A stretch of DNA of 64,000 bases from Succinivibrio dextrinosolvens (GTDB taxonomy: Bacteria; Pseudomonadota; Gammaproteobacteria; Enterobacterales; Succinivibrionaceae): positions 114,214 to 178,213 of the forward strand of contig NZ_FPAH01000001.1 of assembly GCF_900116345.1 (NCBI RefSeq), in the 5' to 3' direction. The notes under the pieces were generated by a model. It was not told the origin of the DNA. It was given only the letters and a program-made list of their open reading frames with translations, and did no database searches. This document shows positions 1-9,217 of this stretch, one piece after another. Position 1 is the first letter of the stretch. Each line of letters opens with the position of its first letter. The translations under genes and the position numbers were made by a program.

Positions 1-165
1 GAAAAAAATAAAGAAAATACTCTCATAAAGCCTCTCAAGACAATGTGTAAAAAAAGTTATATATACTCAATTATAATTTACGAAATTATAGCTTTCATTC
101 TTTCGAGATATTTCCTCTCTCCATTTTGTTTATTGTGACTCTCTTTATTGATTTGCCCTACTCTG
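1..165. other. Intergenic stretch downstream of traN
   Basis: AT-rich sequence between the window edge and the traN stop. It contains CTCTCATAAAG near position 20, which resembles the core of the shared accessory promoter, but the matching -10 position reads only A residues and no plus-strand gene follows. No gene or clear terminator was seen. Confidence 0.4.
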
Positions 166-3100
166 TTACTTCACCGGCTGGATATTGCTTGAATTGATAC
201 CACCCGCAGAGTTGTACTTTCCTGTAGGAAGATAATTATCTCTTAACGAATCAAGGTTAATATTATCCGAGGACAGCTTGCCGGATGCCTTGAGCAAAGT
301 CAGCCACTCAGTCAGATCAACAAGTTTCCAATTTGCATTCTGCATCTCTGATAGAGTAAGTCCGTTACAAACTGCATACTTGCCACCGCCCCAAGCCAGA
401 GCCGGTGCATCGTTAGGATAAATCATGTGTAAACCGTTGAGAGAATACCTTATCTGCTTGTTGAGGATACGTGAAAGCTGTGATTTGAAACAGCAGTAGA
501 CATTTCTATATTCCTTGCATGAGCCTAAGAACTTGTGGGCACAGTAGCCACCTACCGGATCACAGAGTTTCTGCTGAATGTTGGATGCCACCGTATACTC
601 GTCCTCATCACACTGAATCATGATTGTAATGACGAGTTTAGCAATACAGTAAACCGCATAGATAATGGCAATCCACATCAGACAGGCAGACAAGGCAGCA
701 CCCATGGCATTTGCAGCAGTTTCCGTACCCGCACCGACTGCAGCACTACCGCCACCGGCAGCATCCAGACCAAGCTGCTCCACAGCAAACTCAACAATTT
801 CATTGTAGATTTCCTGCATCGCCTCCTCAACAAATTTGGAAATGAGATTGGTAACAAGCATTTTAATGCCGGCATCCTCAATGCCCGCATAGATTTCACC
901 GGCGTAAGGAATGATGTTATTGAGAGTATTCACAATCGGAGCATTAAGCTTGTTCTGTACCTTAGTAAAGGACTGTCCAACTCCGGTATAGTTCTTGAAA
1001 ACATCCCATAAAGTTCCGACCACAAACTGTGTAGGTGAACCACCTCCGCCCATCTCTGTCTGAGATGCAGAACCGCCAACGGCTGAACTGAAATAGGAGT
1101 CCATAGAGCCCACGGAATTGTCAAAAATGTCGTTGGTCAGTGCCATGTCCTTTACGAAGAAGACCTTTGACGCATAAACCGCTCCGGCAATCTGACCACG
1201 AATATCCTGCATCGGCATACCGTCCGGATCACAGCAATCGTTGCTCATACCAAGCAGTTTCTGGTTGGAGCACTCTGAGCGTTCCCCGGGGAAGAAGGTA
1301 CAGGAAAGATTGTTGTTGGCATCTCGGGTACACGAAGCCTCGGTTGCAGACTGCTGACTCTCGTTTAGAAGAGCCAATGCCTTGTTAAAGTCCTGAGCAT
1401 TGCCCTCCTCTTTTATCAAGAGATTCATACAGTCCTTGCCCTGGCATTCAACCTTGCCCGGACAGGAAATAGCTTTTGACTCACTGCTGATGGTGTTGTC
1501 ATAACCACAGTCATAGACATAGGAAGAGAGCTTGCAGCCCACTCCGTTGTATCCTTCCTGTTCACAGTGTTCAGAGACGTAACCACAGCCGTTTTTGCGG
1601 AGCTCAGAGCATAAGGTTTGCCCCTTCAGAAAATCCGCTTTCTCATCGGTGACATTCACTTCTGCAGAGGTACACGCTGACGATAATCCATACTCTGACT
1701 TTAAAGCCGACGCCTTAACCATAATACCGTTGGAATAGACATAACCATCAAGCAGAGTTAAAGAGTCCTTACACTCGATTGAGCCTTCAAGCTCTCCCTT
1801 ATACACTGCAGCCGCTCTGTTCAGACAGTCATCTGAACCCGTCCAATAGTCGTTGTTGACAGCATATTTGGGATCATAGATAACCTCAACCTCAATAATC
1901 GGCTTAGCTCCGGTGTATTCAATGGTGAAGTCCACAATCGGATTAGACTCTTTGGTCTGAAAGAAACTTGTAATATCCAGATTCAAGTCCATGCGCACGT
2001 AAGGATGATTCTGCACGCACCCATGGTTATTGGGACTACCGTAAGCATCGTAGCTAAAGAGGTGAGTTAAAGGCATCCCCGGGGCGGAACGGTCAATCTT
2101 TACCTTTACAGTTCCCGCGTAGGTGATGTTGGTGATCTTAACTTTTCTGATTGACTCAAGACTGTTGATAGTCAGTGTAGAGTTAGTAGTATGTGCTGCA
2201 CAGCTGCCCGCTGTCATGCTCTGCTGATAATTAGAATCTTTAGCGTGTGGCATATCGCCAAGGTAATACTTCGTGCAGTTTTCACCACATGAACCGAACA
2301 TCTGCTTACCGCTGGTACCAAAATAGCCTAAAACCTGAAAGGCTGGCTGTTTCCTTAGAGTACAGGTCGCCACAGCATCCTCTACACAGCTCTTGTAAAC
2401 CGAAGTATGACGTGTCTTTTTAAGTCCCTTGATAAAGTTCTCGGTCTTGCCACAGTCAGAGAACACATTCTGTACCGAACCACCAATAACAGCCTTTGCA
2501 TTGTTGAACATTGGATCTTCTGCAAGATTAGGCTTATTAAGTTTTGCAGTATCGTTCATAATCGCATAGACATGGGACTGAACTGACATATTGGAATTAT
2601 TGTTGTTCTTCACGTCTGCATCTAAGCGGTCATGGGAACTCTGAGCGTACTCGACAATAGCGTTCTCGTTGGCAACACTTGCATCTTCTGTGTAAACGCC
2701 CTGCAGAGACTGAACATTAGGCAGTTTACCATCAGCATAGTATTTGCCGCAGTCACCGCCATTTCGGCATTTGGATGAGTCCGGAGACAGGTCATAAAGA
2801 TTAAGTCTGCTCTCCTGTCCCCTACCGTTGGTGCTTTTAATGTTGTTAACCTTCGCTGCAGATACATTTGAGGAGTCATCAAGCTTAATGCTGTTAAAGG
2901 AAATGTCTCCCCCTGCAGATATATTGGTGCTTAAAGCGTTGTTTTGCAGATTGCGTGTCCACTCATAGCCTTTAGAGTTAGCAGTACTCTTTGCCTTGAA
3001 AATTCTCTCCTGCTGATTCTCCGGCAAAATCAGATCAGCTCTGGCCACTCTGGCTAAAAGTCCCATCTGACCTACAATCAGCGCATAACAGATACCTTTG

Positions 3101-3177
3101 GTAACAGTAGAACCTAAAAACGAGGTTATAACCGAGCTTTTAAGGTTAAGCTCTGTTTCATTAAATACTTTGCTCAT
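166..3177 (-). CDS. traN: TraN-like mating-pair stabilisation protein
   Basis: Probable outer-membrane adhesin of the F-type conjugation machine, which stabilises contact between donor and recipient. The protein has 1,003 residues, with an N-terminal hydrophobic stretch and an ARA|D-type signal cleavage site near residue 47. It is very cysteine-rich, as TraN proteins are, and the C-terminal part carries the family-like block with GYCAHKFLGSCKEY followed by CCFKS. A hydrophobic stretch lies near residues 840-860. It is the last gene of the traL-to-traN run and follows traU by 3 bases. The cysteine pattern and position make the family call firm; the central adhesin region is too variable to predict the receptor. 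Confidence 0.9.
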   Translation of the reverse strand: MSKVFNETELNLKSSVITSFLGSTVTKGICYALIVGQMGLLARVARADLILPENQQERIFKAKSTANSKGYEWTRNLQNNALSTNISAGGDISFNSIKLDDSSNVSAAKVNNIKSTNGRGQESRLNLYDLSPDSSKCRNGGDCGKYYADGKLPNVQSLQGVYTEDASVANENAIVEYAQSSHDRLDADVKNNNNSNMSVQSHVYAIMNDTAKLNKPNLAEDPMFNNAKAVIGGSVQNVFSDCGKTENFIKGLKKTRHTSVYKSCVEDAVATCTLRKQPAFQVLGYFGTSGKQMFGSCGENCTKYYLGDMPHAKDSNYQQSMTAGSCAAHTTNSTLTINSLESIRKVKITNITYAGTVKVKIDRSAPGMPLTHLFSYDAYGSPNNHGCVQNHPYVRMDLNLDITSFFQTKESNPIVDFTIEYTGAKPIIEVEVIYDPKYAVNNDYWTGSDDCLNRAAAVYKGELEGSIECKDSLTLLDGYVYSNGIMVKASALKSEYGLSSACTSAEVNVTDEKADFLKGQTLCSELRKNGCGYVSEHCEQEGYNGVGCKLSSYVYDCGYDNTISSESKAISCPGKVECQGKDCMNLLIKEEGNAQDFNKALALLNESQQSATEASCTRDANNNLSCTFFPGERSECSNQKLLGMSNDCCDPDGMPMQDIRGQIAGAVYASKVFFVKDMALTNDIFDNSVGSMDSYFSSAVGGSASQTEMGGGGSPTQFVVGTLWDVFKNYTGVGQSFTKVQNKLNAPIVNTLNNIIPYAGEIYAGIEDAGIKMLVTNLISKFVEEAMQEIYNEIVEFAVEQLGLDAAGGGSAAVGAGTETAANAMGAALSACLMWIAIIYAVYCIAKLVITIMIQCDEDEYTVASNIQQKLCDPVGGYCAHKFLGSCKEYRNVYCCFKSQLSRILNKQIRYSLNGLHMIYPNDAPALAWGGGKYAVCNGLTLSEMQNANWKLVDLTEWLTLLKASGKLSSDNINLDSLRDNYLPTGKYNSAGGINSSNIQPVK

Positions 3178-3180
3178 AAC

Positions 3181-4356
3181 TTAATGTCCTGCGCTACCCT
3201 GAACCATGCTCATGCAGCAGTCGTTCCAATTCCAGATAAGGTAAATCGGATCTTCTCCCGTCACGGGAACAATTCTTGATGTACCCCAGAATAGCTCTGA
3301 CTGTCCGATTACATGGGCAGACTTTTTCTCCGGGACGGGGTACATCATGGTGATCTTGTACTGTGTTTTGGGGATAAAAAACGCCATGGAGCTCTTACAC
3401 ATGGCATCCTTGCCATACGTTCTCTTGAGGAAAAAGCGGCGGTGCAAAGCTGCAAGAACACGTGTGGTGAGTAAGGAAGAATGGCGCATAGAACCGCCAC
3501 CGCCATGGATATTGGTAGTAAAGGGATATACCGGGCCCCATGAACCGGCACACCAGAACAGCGAATCAATAGGCTTACCCAGAGCTGTTGCTGACAGAGC
3601 CTCCGGAGTACAGGCTAAAAGAGCTATCGGATTTGCCACCATAATCGATTCTGGATTGGTGAAATAACAGATTTCATCGTCATACCAGGTCGGATCAACC
3701 TCAGACATATACAGTAAATCAATGTCTGCATAATGGTCTTTAATGCACTCGGTCTTGGCGAACATATTGAGGATCAGAAGTATTGGGAAAGAGTAATAGT
3801 GGTAATGCACGGAGGTTGCATTCGAATCCTCCTCGGTAAACTCATCCACCTCCCATGTCCCCTGTCCATGTTTAGAAAAACTTAATGTCTCTCCACCCAG
3901 AGCAGATAGACACCCCGCCATTCTTACAAACTCAATCAGCTTTGAGGGATACCAGAAACCATAGGTGTACCCAGGATAAGGAACGCCCAGAGTATCGTTG
4001 CAAAGGCATACCACCTGTTTAACTCTGTCTGCAGGAGCTTCATCCTTATCCGCACCGATTGCAGCTCCGAGCATGATAATCGGGAAAATACAGGTCCAGC
4101 AGGTGTTGGTAATCATCTTGCTTGAAAGCAGTCCCGAGTCCACACAGCGAGCATTCATCGCATCATCAAGCTGATCATCACCGGTGTTATTCCCTACTCC
4201 ACTGTTAAGCTCGCCTCCGCCAAGACTCTCGTTCTGCTCTACCTTCAAACCGGCACTATCACGCATCTCCTGCATACTTTCAGCAAGTGTTCCGGAGGAC
4301 ACAGTAAGTAACGTGGTTAATACACACGCAAAAACAGACTTTCTTAAACTAATCAT
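3181..4356 (-). CDS. traU: TraU conjugal transfer protein
   Basis: Periplasmic component of the F-type apparatus, needed for DNA transfer more than for pilus assembly in F. The 391-residue product starts with a signal peptide (cleavage near LAE at 25-27). Family-like blocks include the TCWTCIFPI motif near residue 85, FWCAGSWGPVYPF and the C-terminal NWNDCCM. Conserved cysteine pairs suggest several disulfides. The start codon overlaps the stop of the upstream trbC/traW fusion, indicating translational coupling. Confidence 0.93.
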   Translation of the reverse strand: MISLRKSVFACVLTTLLTVSSGTLAESMQEMRDSAGLKVEQNESLGGGELNSGVGNNTGDDQLDDAMNARCVDSGLLSSKMITNTCWTCIFPIIMLGAAIGADKDEAPADRVKQVVCLCNDTLGVPYPGYTYGFWYPSKLIEFVRMAGCLSALGGETLSFSKHGQGTWEVDEFTEEDSNATSVHYHYYSFPILLILNMFAKTECIKDHYADIDLLYMSEVDPTWYDDEICYFTNPESIMVANPIALLACTPEALSATALGKPIDSLFWCAGSWGPVYPFTTNIHGGGGSMRHSSLLTTRVLAALHRRFFLKRTYGKDAMCKSSMAFFIPKTQYKITMMYPVPEKKSAHVIGQSELFWGTSRIVPVTGEDPIYLIWNWNDCCMSMVQGSAGH

Positions 4357-5645
4357 TACTGCACCTTATATTCTTCAACCGCAAAATAACGCCCCTGCTG
4401 ATAAACAAGACATGGGCTGGTCTCAAGCTGAAAAGAGTTTTTTATATCGTTCTGTAGCAGATAGATTTTGGCATCCATAGTCTTTGTAATCTGCTCATAG
4501 GCTTTCCAACCCTTTTGACGGTCGAGTTTAGTGAGTATCAGAAAGGTCTGTTCATCCTTCTTACCAAGTCGTTTTTGCCACTGCTTTAAATGACTTCTTA
4601 CAAACTCGATTTCCTTTTCATCATCACCGTTGAAGACCACCATAAGCCTTGTAAAAGGACATGAATCCAGAGGATTGACCTTTGTTCCTCTCGCAGCAAT
4701 TACAGTTCCGTCAGTCCCTTTAATGTCCTGCTTTAGGATAAAAGTCGGGTCGACAAGGCGTTTCTTATCCTGTGTGGCTTTAGGAAGTTCTTCAAAGGGA
4801 AGATTGTTCCAGACACGGTTATAGGCGTTTTTCTTTTTGGCATCCCAATCAATCTTTGCAGCTCGACTTTGCATCTCAGCGACAATATCAGTCTCTCCGA
4901 TTTCATACACCGGGCCCATACGTCCTAAATCCCCTTTCATACCCTCTCGGATTCTGTCATTAAGCCAGAGAGTTGAGAGCACACCTTCAACTCTTGCCTC
5001 CACCTTTGGTGGCTCTTTAGGTTTAAGATTGTTCGGGTCAACCGACTGCATTGCGGTTGTAGATTTGAGCTTAACAATGGTAGGAACAACGCTTACGTGG
5101 TACTGCTCAAACCAGACAGGATTCATAACCACAGAAGGAGCGTCTTTGAGTTTCATATCAATGGCAATCTGCTGAATTTTTCTGATTGCATCATTTATAG
5201 TGGTCGTACCCTTTGGCAGTCCACGAATGACAATAGCAGTATCCTTTGTGCCGGCAAGGGAGCGGTAAAGCTCTTTTATATCGTTATCGGGCATGGAGAG
5301 GGAAGCGAAAACAAGGGTACTGTACTGAGCTTTGGTCATATCAGCAGTGCCCATGGACTGTGGGGCTTTACCGGTCATTTTAGCTACCTTTGCAGCAACA
5401 TGATCCTGTACCCGGCTGTTTAAGGTCTGAGCATCTTTTTTGAAAGACTCAAGCTTCGCCTTCTGGGTATCGGAGAACCTCAGATCAAAAACCGGTGCGT
5501 TTAACCTTCCCTTTAATGCACGTTCCTCTAACGCACGAAACTGCTCGGTATCCTTTTCAGATAAAGTTGAGCTCAGAGATTGAGCTAAAGCTGCAGTCAA
5601 AGAGCTAAAAAATAGGATAGAGCCTACCCACAATCTGAGTCTCAT
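4356..5645 (-). CDS. TrbC-TraW fusion protein of F-type conjugation
   Basis: A 429-residue periplasmic protein with a signal peptide (about residues 1-21). The middle part (about 105-215) matches the TrbC thioredoxin-like fold with the VFASLSMPD and IVIRGLPKG blocks. The C-terminal part (about 290-425) matches TraW, with VDPTFILKQDIKGTDGTVIA and a following VNPLD. In F these are two genes; a fused form is, from memory, typical of the SXT/R27 branch (TraW/TrhW). The gene overlaps the upstream peptidase gene by about 40 bases and abuts traU. The role is in pilus assembly at the outer membrane. Confidence 0.85.
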   Translation of the reverse strand: MRLRLWVGSILFFSSLTAALAQSLSSTLSEKDTEQFRALEERALKGRLNAPVFDLRFSDTQKAKLESFKKDAQTLNSRVQDHVAAKVAKMTGKAPQSMGTADMTKAQYSTLVFASLSMPDNDIKELYRSLAGTKDTAIVIRGLPKGTTTINDAIRKIQQIAIDMKLKDAPSVVMNPVWFEQYHVSVVPTIVKLKSTTAMQSVDPNNLKPKEPPKVEARVEGVLSTLWLNDRIREGMKGDLGRMGPVYEIGETDIVAEMQSRAAKIDWDAKKKNAYNRVWNNLPFEELPKATQDKKRLVDPTFILKQDIKGTDGTVIAARGTKVNPLDSCPFTRLMVVFNGDDEKEIEFVRSHLKQWQKRLGKKDEQTFLILTKLDRQKGWKAYEQITKTMDAKIYLLQNDIKNSFQLETSPCLVYQQGRYFAVEEYKVQ

Positions 5646-6132
5646 TTACCGTTCCCCAATATCGACTGTCGTATGAATCTACTGTTGTTCCAAGGGCGAA
5701 ATATTCGTCCTTTTCGATGATTGCAGAACCGTAAAAATCAGAGCGTTGGCAGTTAAGACGAGGTGCAAGCTGCAGTCCATGAACCACAGCCTTTCCATTG
5801 ATAAGCACATCTTCATTAGGACCTATCTGCACATGATCTAAAAACTGACCATCAAAGCGTTTGGCAAGCAGATCACCATCATCAAAAAAGACGGTATCCC
5901 TTGCAAGAAAGCCATAGTAGTTGCCTACTACCGGCTTTGTCTGCCATCTGTCCAGAAGGTAGAGAGTAAAAGGCAGACACTTGTATAAACGCCCATCCCC
6001 GCAGAATTTAAAGCGTGAGCTGAAGATATTGGCGGTCATAACCATGCAGATTACAGAGAACGCAAGACAGAGACACAGCTTGAACCAGGTTGTCCTACGT
6101 CCTAGTATGGTTGGATTAGTGCTTATCTTCAT
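5605..6132 (-). CDS. S26-family signal peptidase-like protein (TrhF/TraF type)
   Basis: A 175-residue membrane protein with one N-terminal transmembrane helix (about 17-36). It shows the signal peptidase fold signature: a CLPFTLYLLD block, catalytic-type Lys91 in LLAKRF, a VLINGKAV strand, and the late block SYDSRYWG followed by IVGRLYP. The residue at the usual serine nucleophile position before x-Pro is Cys52. Signal peptidases of this class process the pilin or other components in SXT/R27-type systems. It overlaps the genes on both sides, so it belongs to the transfer operon. Catalytic activity with cysteine is not shown by the sequence. Confidence 0.8.
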   Translation of the reverse strand: MKISTNPTILGRRTTWFKLCLCLAFSVICMVMTANIFSSRFKFCGDGRLYKCLPFTLYLLDRWQTKPVVGNYYGFLARDTVFFDDGDLLAKRFDGQFLDHVQIGPNEDVLINGKAVVHGLQLAPRLNCQRSDFYGSAIIEKDEYFALGTTVDSYDSRYWGTVNETQIVGRLYPIF

Positions 6133-6457
6133 ATAGCTCTTTAATTTTCTTTAGGGTGATAAGACTGTCTTTAGGAGCAGCACTGAGGTATCTTGCGTCT
6201 ATCACATAAAAATTATGCTCAGTTAGTTTCTTTACATAATCCTTTGCGTAAGCAAAGTATTTTTCCTGTTCTGCTTCATCTTTGAATGAGTCCATTCTGA
6301 CAAAAGCATTCCAATCAATGGCTACAATCTGGGGGCTGTTTTCGTAGACCGCTTTAAGATTTCTGTAATTCTGATGCAGATTAAAGAGCACTACCCCCAT
6401 ACCTAAAAGCATTAGAAACATAATTGAACTAAGTATTCCAGAGCTCCCGTTACGCAT
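6116..6457 (-). CDS. TrbI-like small inner-membrane protein
   Basis: A 113-residue protein with one N-terminal transmembrane helix (about 8-26) and a small periplasmic part. The pattern IVAIDWNAFV followed by a helical YVKKLTEHNFYVIDARYL block and a basic C-terminal helix resembles F-type TrbI, which affects pilus outgrowth and retraction. It sits directly after traC, overlapping it by 8 bases, which is the usual place for trbI. The similarity is weak in sequence but strong in layout. Confidence 0.65.
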   Translation of the reverse strand: MRNGSSGILSSIMFLMLLGMGVVLFNLHQNYRNLKAVYENSPQIVAIDWNAFVRMDSFKDEAEQEKYFAYAKDYVKKLTEHNFYVIDARYLSAAPKDSLITLKKIKELYEDKH

Positions 6458-9206
6458 TTATCTTCTCCTCTGTCTTTTCGTTATCCTCGTTGTCGTAAGG
6501 ACTTGAAATAATGTTCCCGTCCTCGTCATAGACGTAGCCCATGGACTCAAGAGCTTTTCTGGTGTCACACATAAGTCTTAGCTGCTTGTCTATAAGCCCT
6601 AAATCCTCAAGTTTCATACGGTTTAAATTGAACTGCTCATACTGTTCACGTGTCAGATACGGACTCTGACCAGATTTAGGTGTAAAGTCGTGGTACAGTC
6701 CCCTATCAATGAGCACGTGGTTAATCGCATCCACGTAATTAAGGTGCTTGAACCTTACATAGTCGTTGATTAACTGCACATCTTCAGGGTTGGTTGAGTA
6801 CAGAAGTTTCTGAAAGTCCGACACAATCAGTCGTCCTACCCCTGAGCCAGCTCCGGATTTGACGAAAATCTCAGAGAAAGCACCGGCTACGGTGTGTACT
6901 GACTTTAAGAAGGAATAACCGCCATCAGACATATCAAGTCGCTTTTCCTGCTTGACCTGCTCAATGGTTTCCGGTTTCTGATGCAGAAGGAAAAAGAAAG
7001 CGGAGTTCTCAGCAATCGCCTTGCCGGTCTGATTAGAGGAATACAGGTCGTTTAGAGACTGTGTAGCGATAATCATCGAGCCGTTATATTTTCTGAACTT
7101 TCGATAAGCATGCTCTACGAATAGAGCTGACTGTCCTTCCTTTAAAAGATCCCATGCCTCATCAATCATGCAGATTTTCTTCTGAGACTTATCCTGTGAG
7201 AGGAAAACCGCCTGTTGGATCTGGAAAATCAGATTTGCAAGAATAACTTTTCTTAACGCTGGTCTTCCGGACAGTTCCTCAAGCTCCAATACGGTAAAAT
7301 CCTTGTTAAAGGAGATATTGTTACGACCGTTGAAGTAACGGCCAAAGCTACCTCTGGTTGTAAAAGGATAGAGCTGTGTTGCCATATCCAGAATACGTTG
7401 ATCGGACATCTTTTCACCAGTTAGCTTTAAAGCCTTCTCAATGAGATCGACATTAAGAGAGTTACCGTATTTAGCCCATTCCTCGTCCATAACACGTTCA
7501 AGCACAGAAGACTGAGTATCCGAAAGTGTGGAGTTAGGGGCAATCATAAGCTTAACCACAGATTTAAGAATATCGTTCTCCTCGTGATAGTCCTTAACAA
7601 GCTCAAAGATGTTAAGACATGGATTTTTGGAGTCCTCAAAGGAGATAAACTCACCATTCAAAGAGTCGCAGAGCTTGGCATAGGAACGACCAATATCGAT
7701 AACCCAGCACTTAGCCCCCTCGGACATATACATGGTCAAAAGCTCATTGGTATAAAAGGATTTACCCGAGCCACTTTCGGCTGCTATCACGGCATTCTTG
7801 TTGGTCTGAGAGTCATGCAGAGAAACCGTCATAAGCTGACCTGTACGGGAGATAAGTCCCACGTGACCTGTGCCTGTGCCCTTCCATTCGGAGAACAGAG
7901 GTAAGAGTGCAATTGCGGTCTTGTTGGTGACTGACAAAGCTCGCTTGCTCTCATTACCAAACAGAAACTTGATTTCACCGCACATCGGCAGACAGTTGGT
8001 GAACATCTCACGCTGAATATACTTGTCGGGTAAAATCTTAAACTTGTCTATTTCAAACTGCTGCTGAATGGCTGTGGATGCTGCTAAAAGACGTTTCTGC
8101 GTTGGCGCAAACAGCATGATGGATAAAGTCATCTTTAAAGCTCTTCCACCTTCGTTAAGATCTTTGGTGTACGCCTCAAGATCATTCATGGCAAGACCCA
8201 ACGCCGGACGCAGCTTGAACAGCGGGCCATAGGCAAATTTAGCGGTAGTCTGTCGCTTTCTCTCATAAAAACCTTTCTGATTGTCATGATCAGGAAAATA
8301 AACATGGGCAATCACGGCATAATTCTCCTTTACCGTCTTGTCATTACCGGAGAAATCACCCATGTACTTAATGGCGTTGCCAAACCACATGGCCGAAGGA
8401 TAGGTCTTAGGTGAGAGCATCTGCACGTAGGTTTCAAAGTGATCATTGGGATCATTGGTCTTCTGATTGGTATAGCCCAGACCGAACATGGTACGGCTTG
8501 GACTTGCGGTATCATCAAGATCAGTATCGTTGTCGTAGAACTGTTCGTTTAGAGGAATATCCTCTTGCCACTCAGTAACAGAATTTCTCCACGATGCGTT
8601 ATCTGACCAATTAACCAATGTGCTCATGGCTCTAAGCCATGCCCTTGCATCCATGGTCTGAGGACAGAACCCGCTTTCACGCAAGGATGACTCAATTCTG
8701 CTACGGCACTCGGATACACGGTCAATCTCAGTGATTGAGGGGTCAATGCCCGATCTCACCGGTATCTTCACCGTTATAAAGAGTTTCACATCCACTATAA
8801 GACCGGAGTCGTAATAGATGTTATTCATGTTGGAGGTGATACGGTTACGGGTGTGATAACGCAGAAAGTTGATTCTGTCCTTTAAAATAGGTGTTAGAAG
8901 TTCATGCTGATGACCAGAACGCAGATTAAACATCTGTGCTAACTGCTTGTCTATGTCGGGACTTCTGAAAAGCATAAAGCTCATCATCGACCCTTTTGGC
9001 ATTTCGGTTGATAACAGGGAGGTAATCTGCGCCTGCAGATCATCACTACCGCCCGGAATAGGCTGACAGACAAAACCAAAACCCAAGGTTTTATCATCGT
9101 TGTAGAAAAGCTTATGCTCCTCATCATAGGCTATGGTGGGACTGATCTTAGAGAGTGATCGTGGTGAGGAATCTAAAAGCGACAATAATGAATTGAGCGA
9201 AAACAT
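6450..9206 (-). CDS. traC: TraC, VirB4-type conjugation ATPase
   Basis: A 918-residue cytoplasmic ATPase that powers pilus assembly. Walker A is AAESGSGKS near residue 480, and Walker B is CMIDEAWDLL near residue 677, followed by a family-typical ATQSLNDLY sensor block. The long N-terminal half matches the TraC N-terminal domain. It lies between the DsbC-like gene and the trbI-like gene, the SXT/R27 order. Length and motifs look intact. Confidence 0.95.
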   Translation of the reverse strand: MFSLNSLLSLLDSSPRSLSKISPTIAYDEEHKLFYNDDKTLGFGFVCQPIPGGSDDLQAQITSLLSTEMPKGSMMSFMLFRSPDIDKQLAQMFNLRSGHQHELLTPILKDRINFLRYHTRNRITSNMNNIYYDSGLIVDVKLFITVKIPVRSGIDPSITEIDRVSECRSRIESSLRESGFCPQTMDARAWLRAMSTLVNWSDNASWRNSVTEWQEDIPLNEQFYDNDTDLDDTASPSRTMFGLGYTNQKTNDPNDHFETYVQMLSPKTYPSAMWFGNAIKYMGDFSGNDKTVKENYAVIAHVYFPDHDNQKGFYERKRQTTAKFAYGPLFKLRPALGLAMNDLEAYTKDLNEGGRALKMTLSIMLFAPTQKRLLAASTAIQQQFEIDKFKILPDKYIQREMFTNCLPMCGEIKFLFGNESKRALSVTNKTAIALLPLFSEWKGTGTGHVGLISRTGQLMTVSLHDSQTNKNAVIAAESGSGKSFYTNELLTMYMSEGAKCWVIDIGRSYAKLCDSLNGEFISFEDSKNPCLNIFELVKDYHEENDILKSVVKLMIAPNSTLSDTQSSVLERVMDEEWAKYGNSLNVDLIEKALKLTGEKMSDQRILDMATQLYPFTTRGSFGRYFNGRNNISFNKDFTVLELEELSGRPALRKVILANLIFQIQQAVFLSQDKSQKKICMIDEAWDLLKEGQSALFVEHAYRKFRKYNGSMIIATQSLNDLYSSNQTGKAIAENSAFFFLLHQKPETIEQVKQEKRLDMSDGGYSFLKSVHTVAGAFSEIFVKSGAGSGVGRLIVSDFQKLLYSTNPEDVQLINDYVRFKHLNYVDAINHVLIDRGLYHDFTPKSGQSPYLTREQYEQFNLNRMKLEDLGLIDKQLRLMCDTRKALESMGYVYDEDGNIISSPYDNEDNEKTEEKINA

Positions 9207-9217
9207 AAAGTAATCCT

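Noticed and set aside
20..54. An eighth copy of the shared accessory promoter
   Set aside because: The CTCTCATAAA core is present but the position 29 bases downstream is only A residues, and no plus-strand gene follows.
535..1388. Plus-strand ORFs inside traN
   Set aside because: Shadows of a confident gene on the other strand, with no ribosome sites and unnatural composition.
3815..3840. A tRNA-like GTTCGAATCC word
   Set aside because: It lies inside traU coding sequence and no acceptor or anticodon stems surround it.
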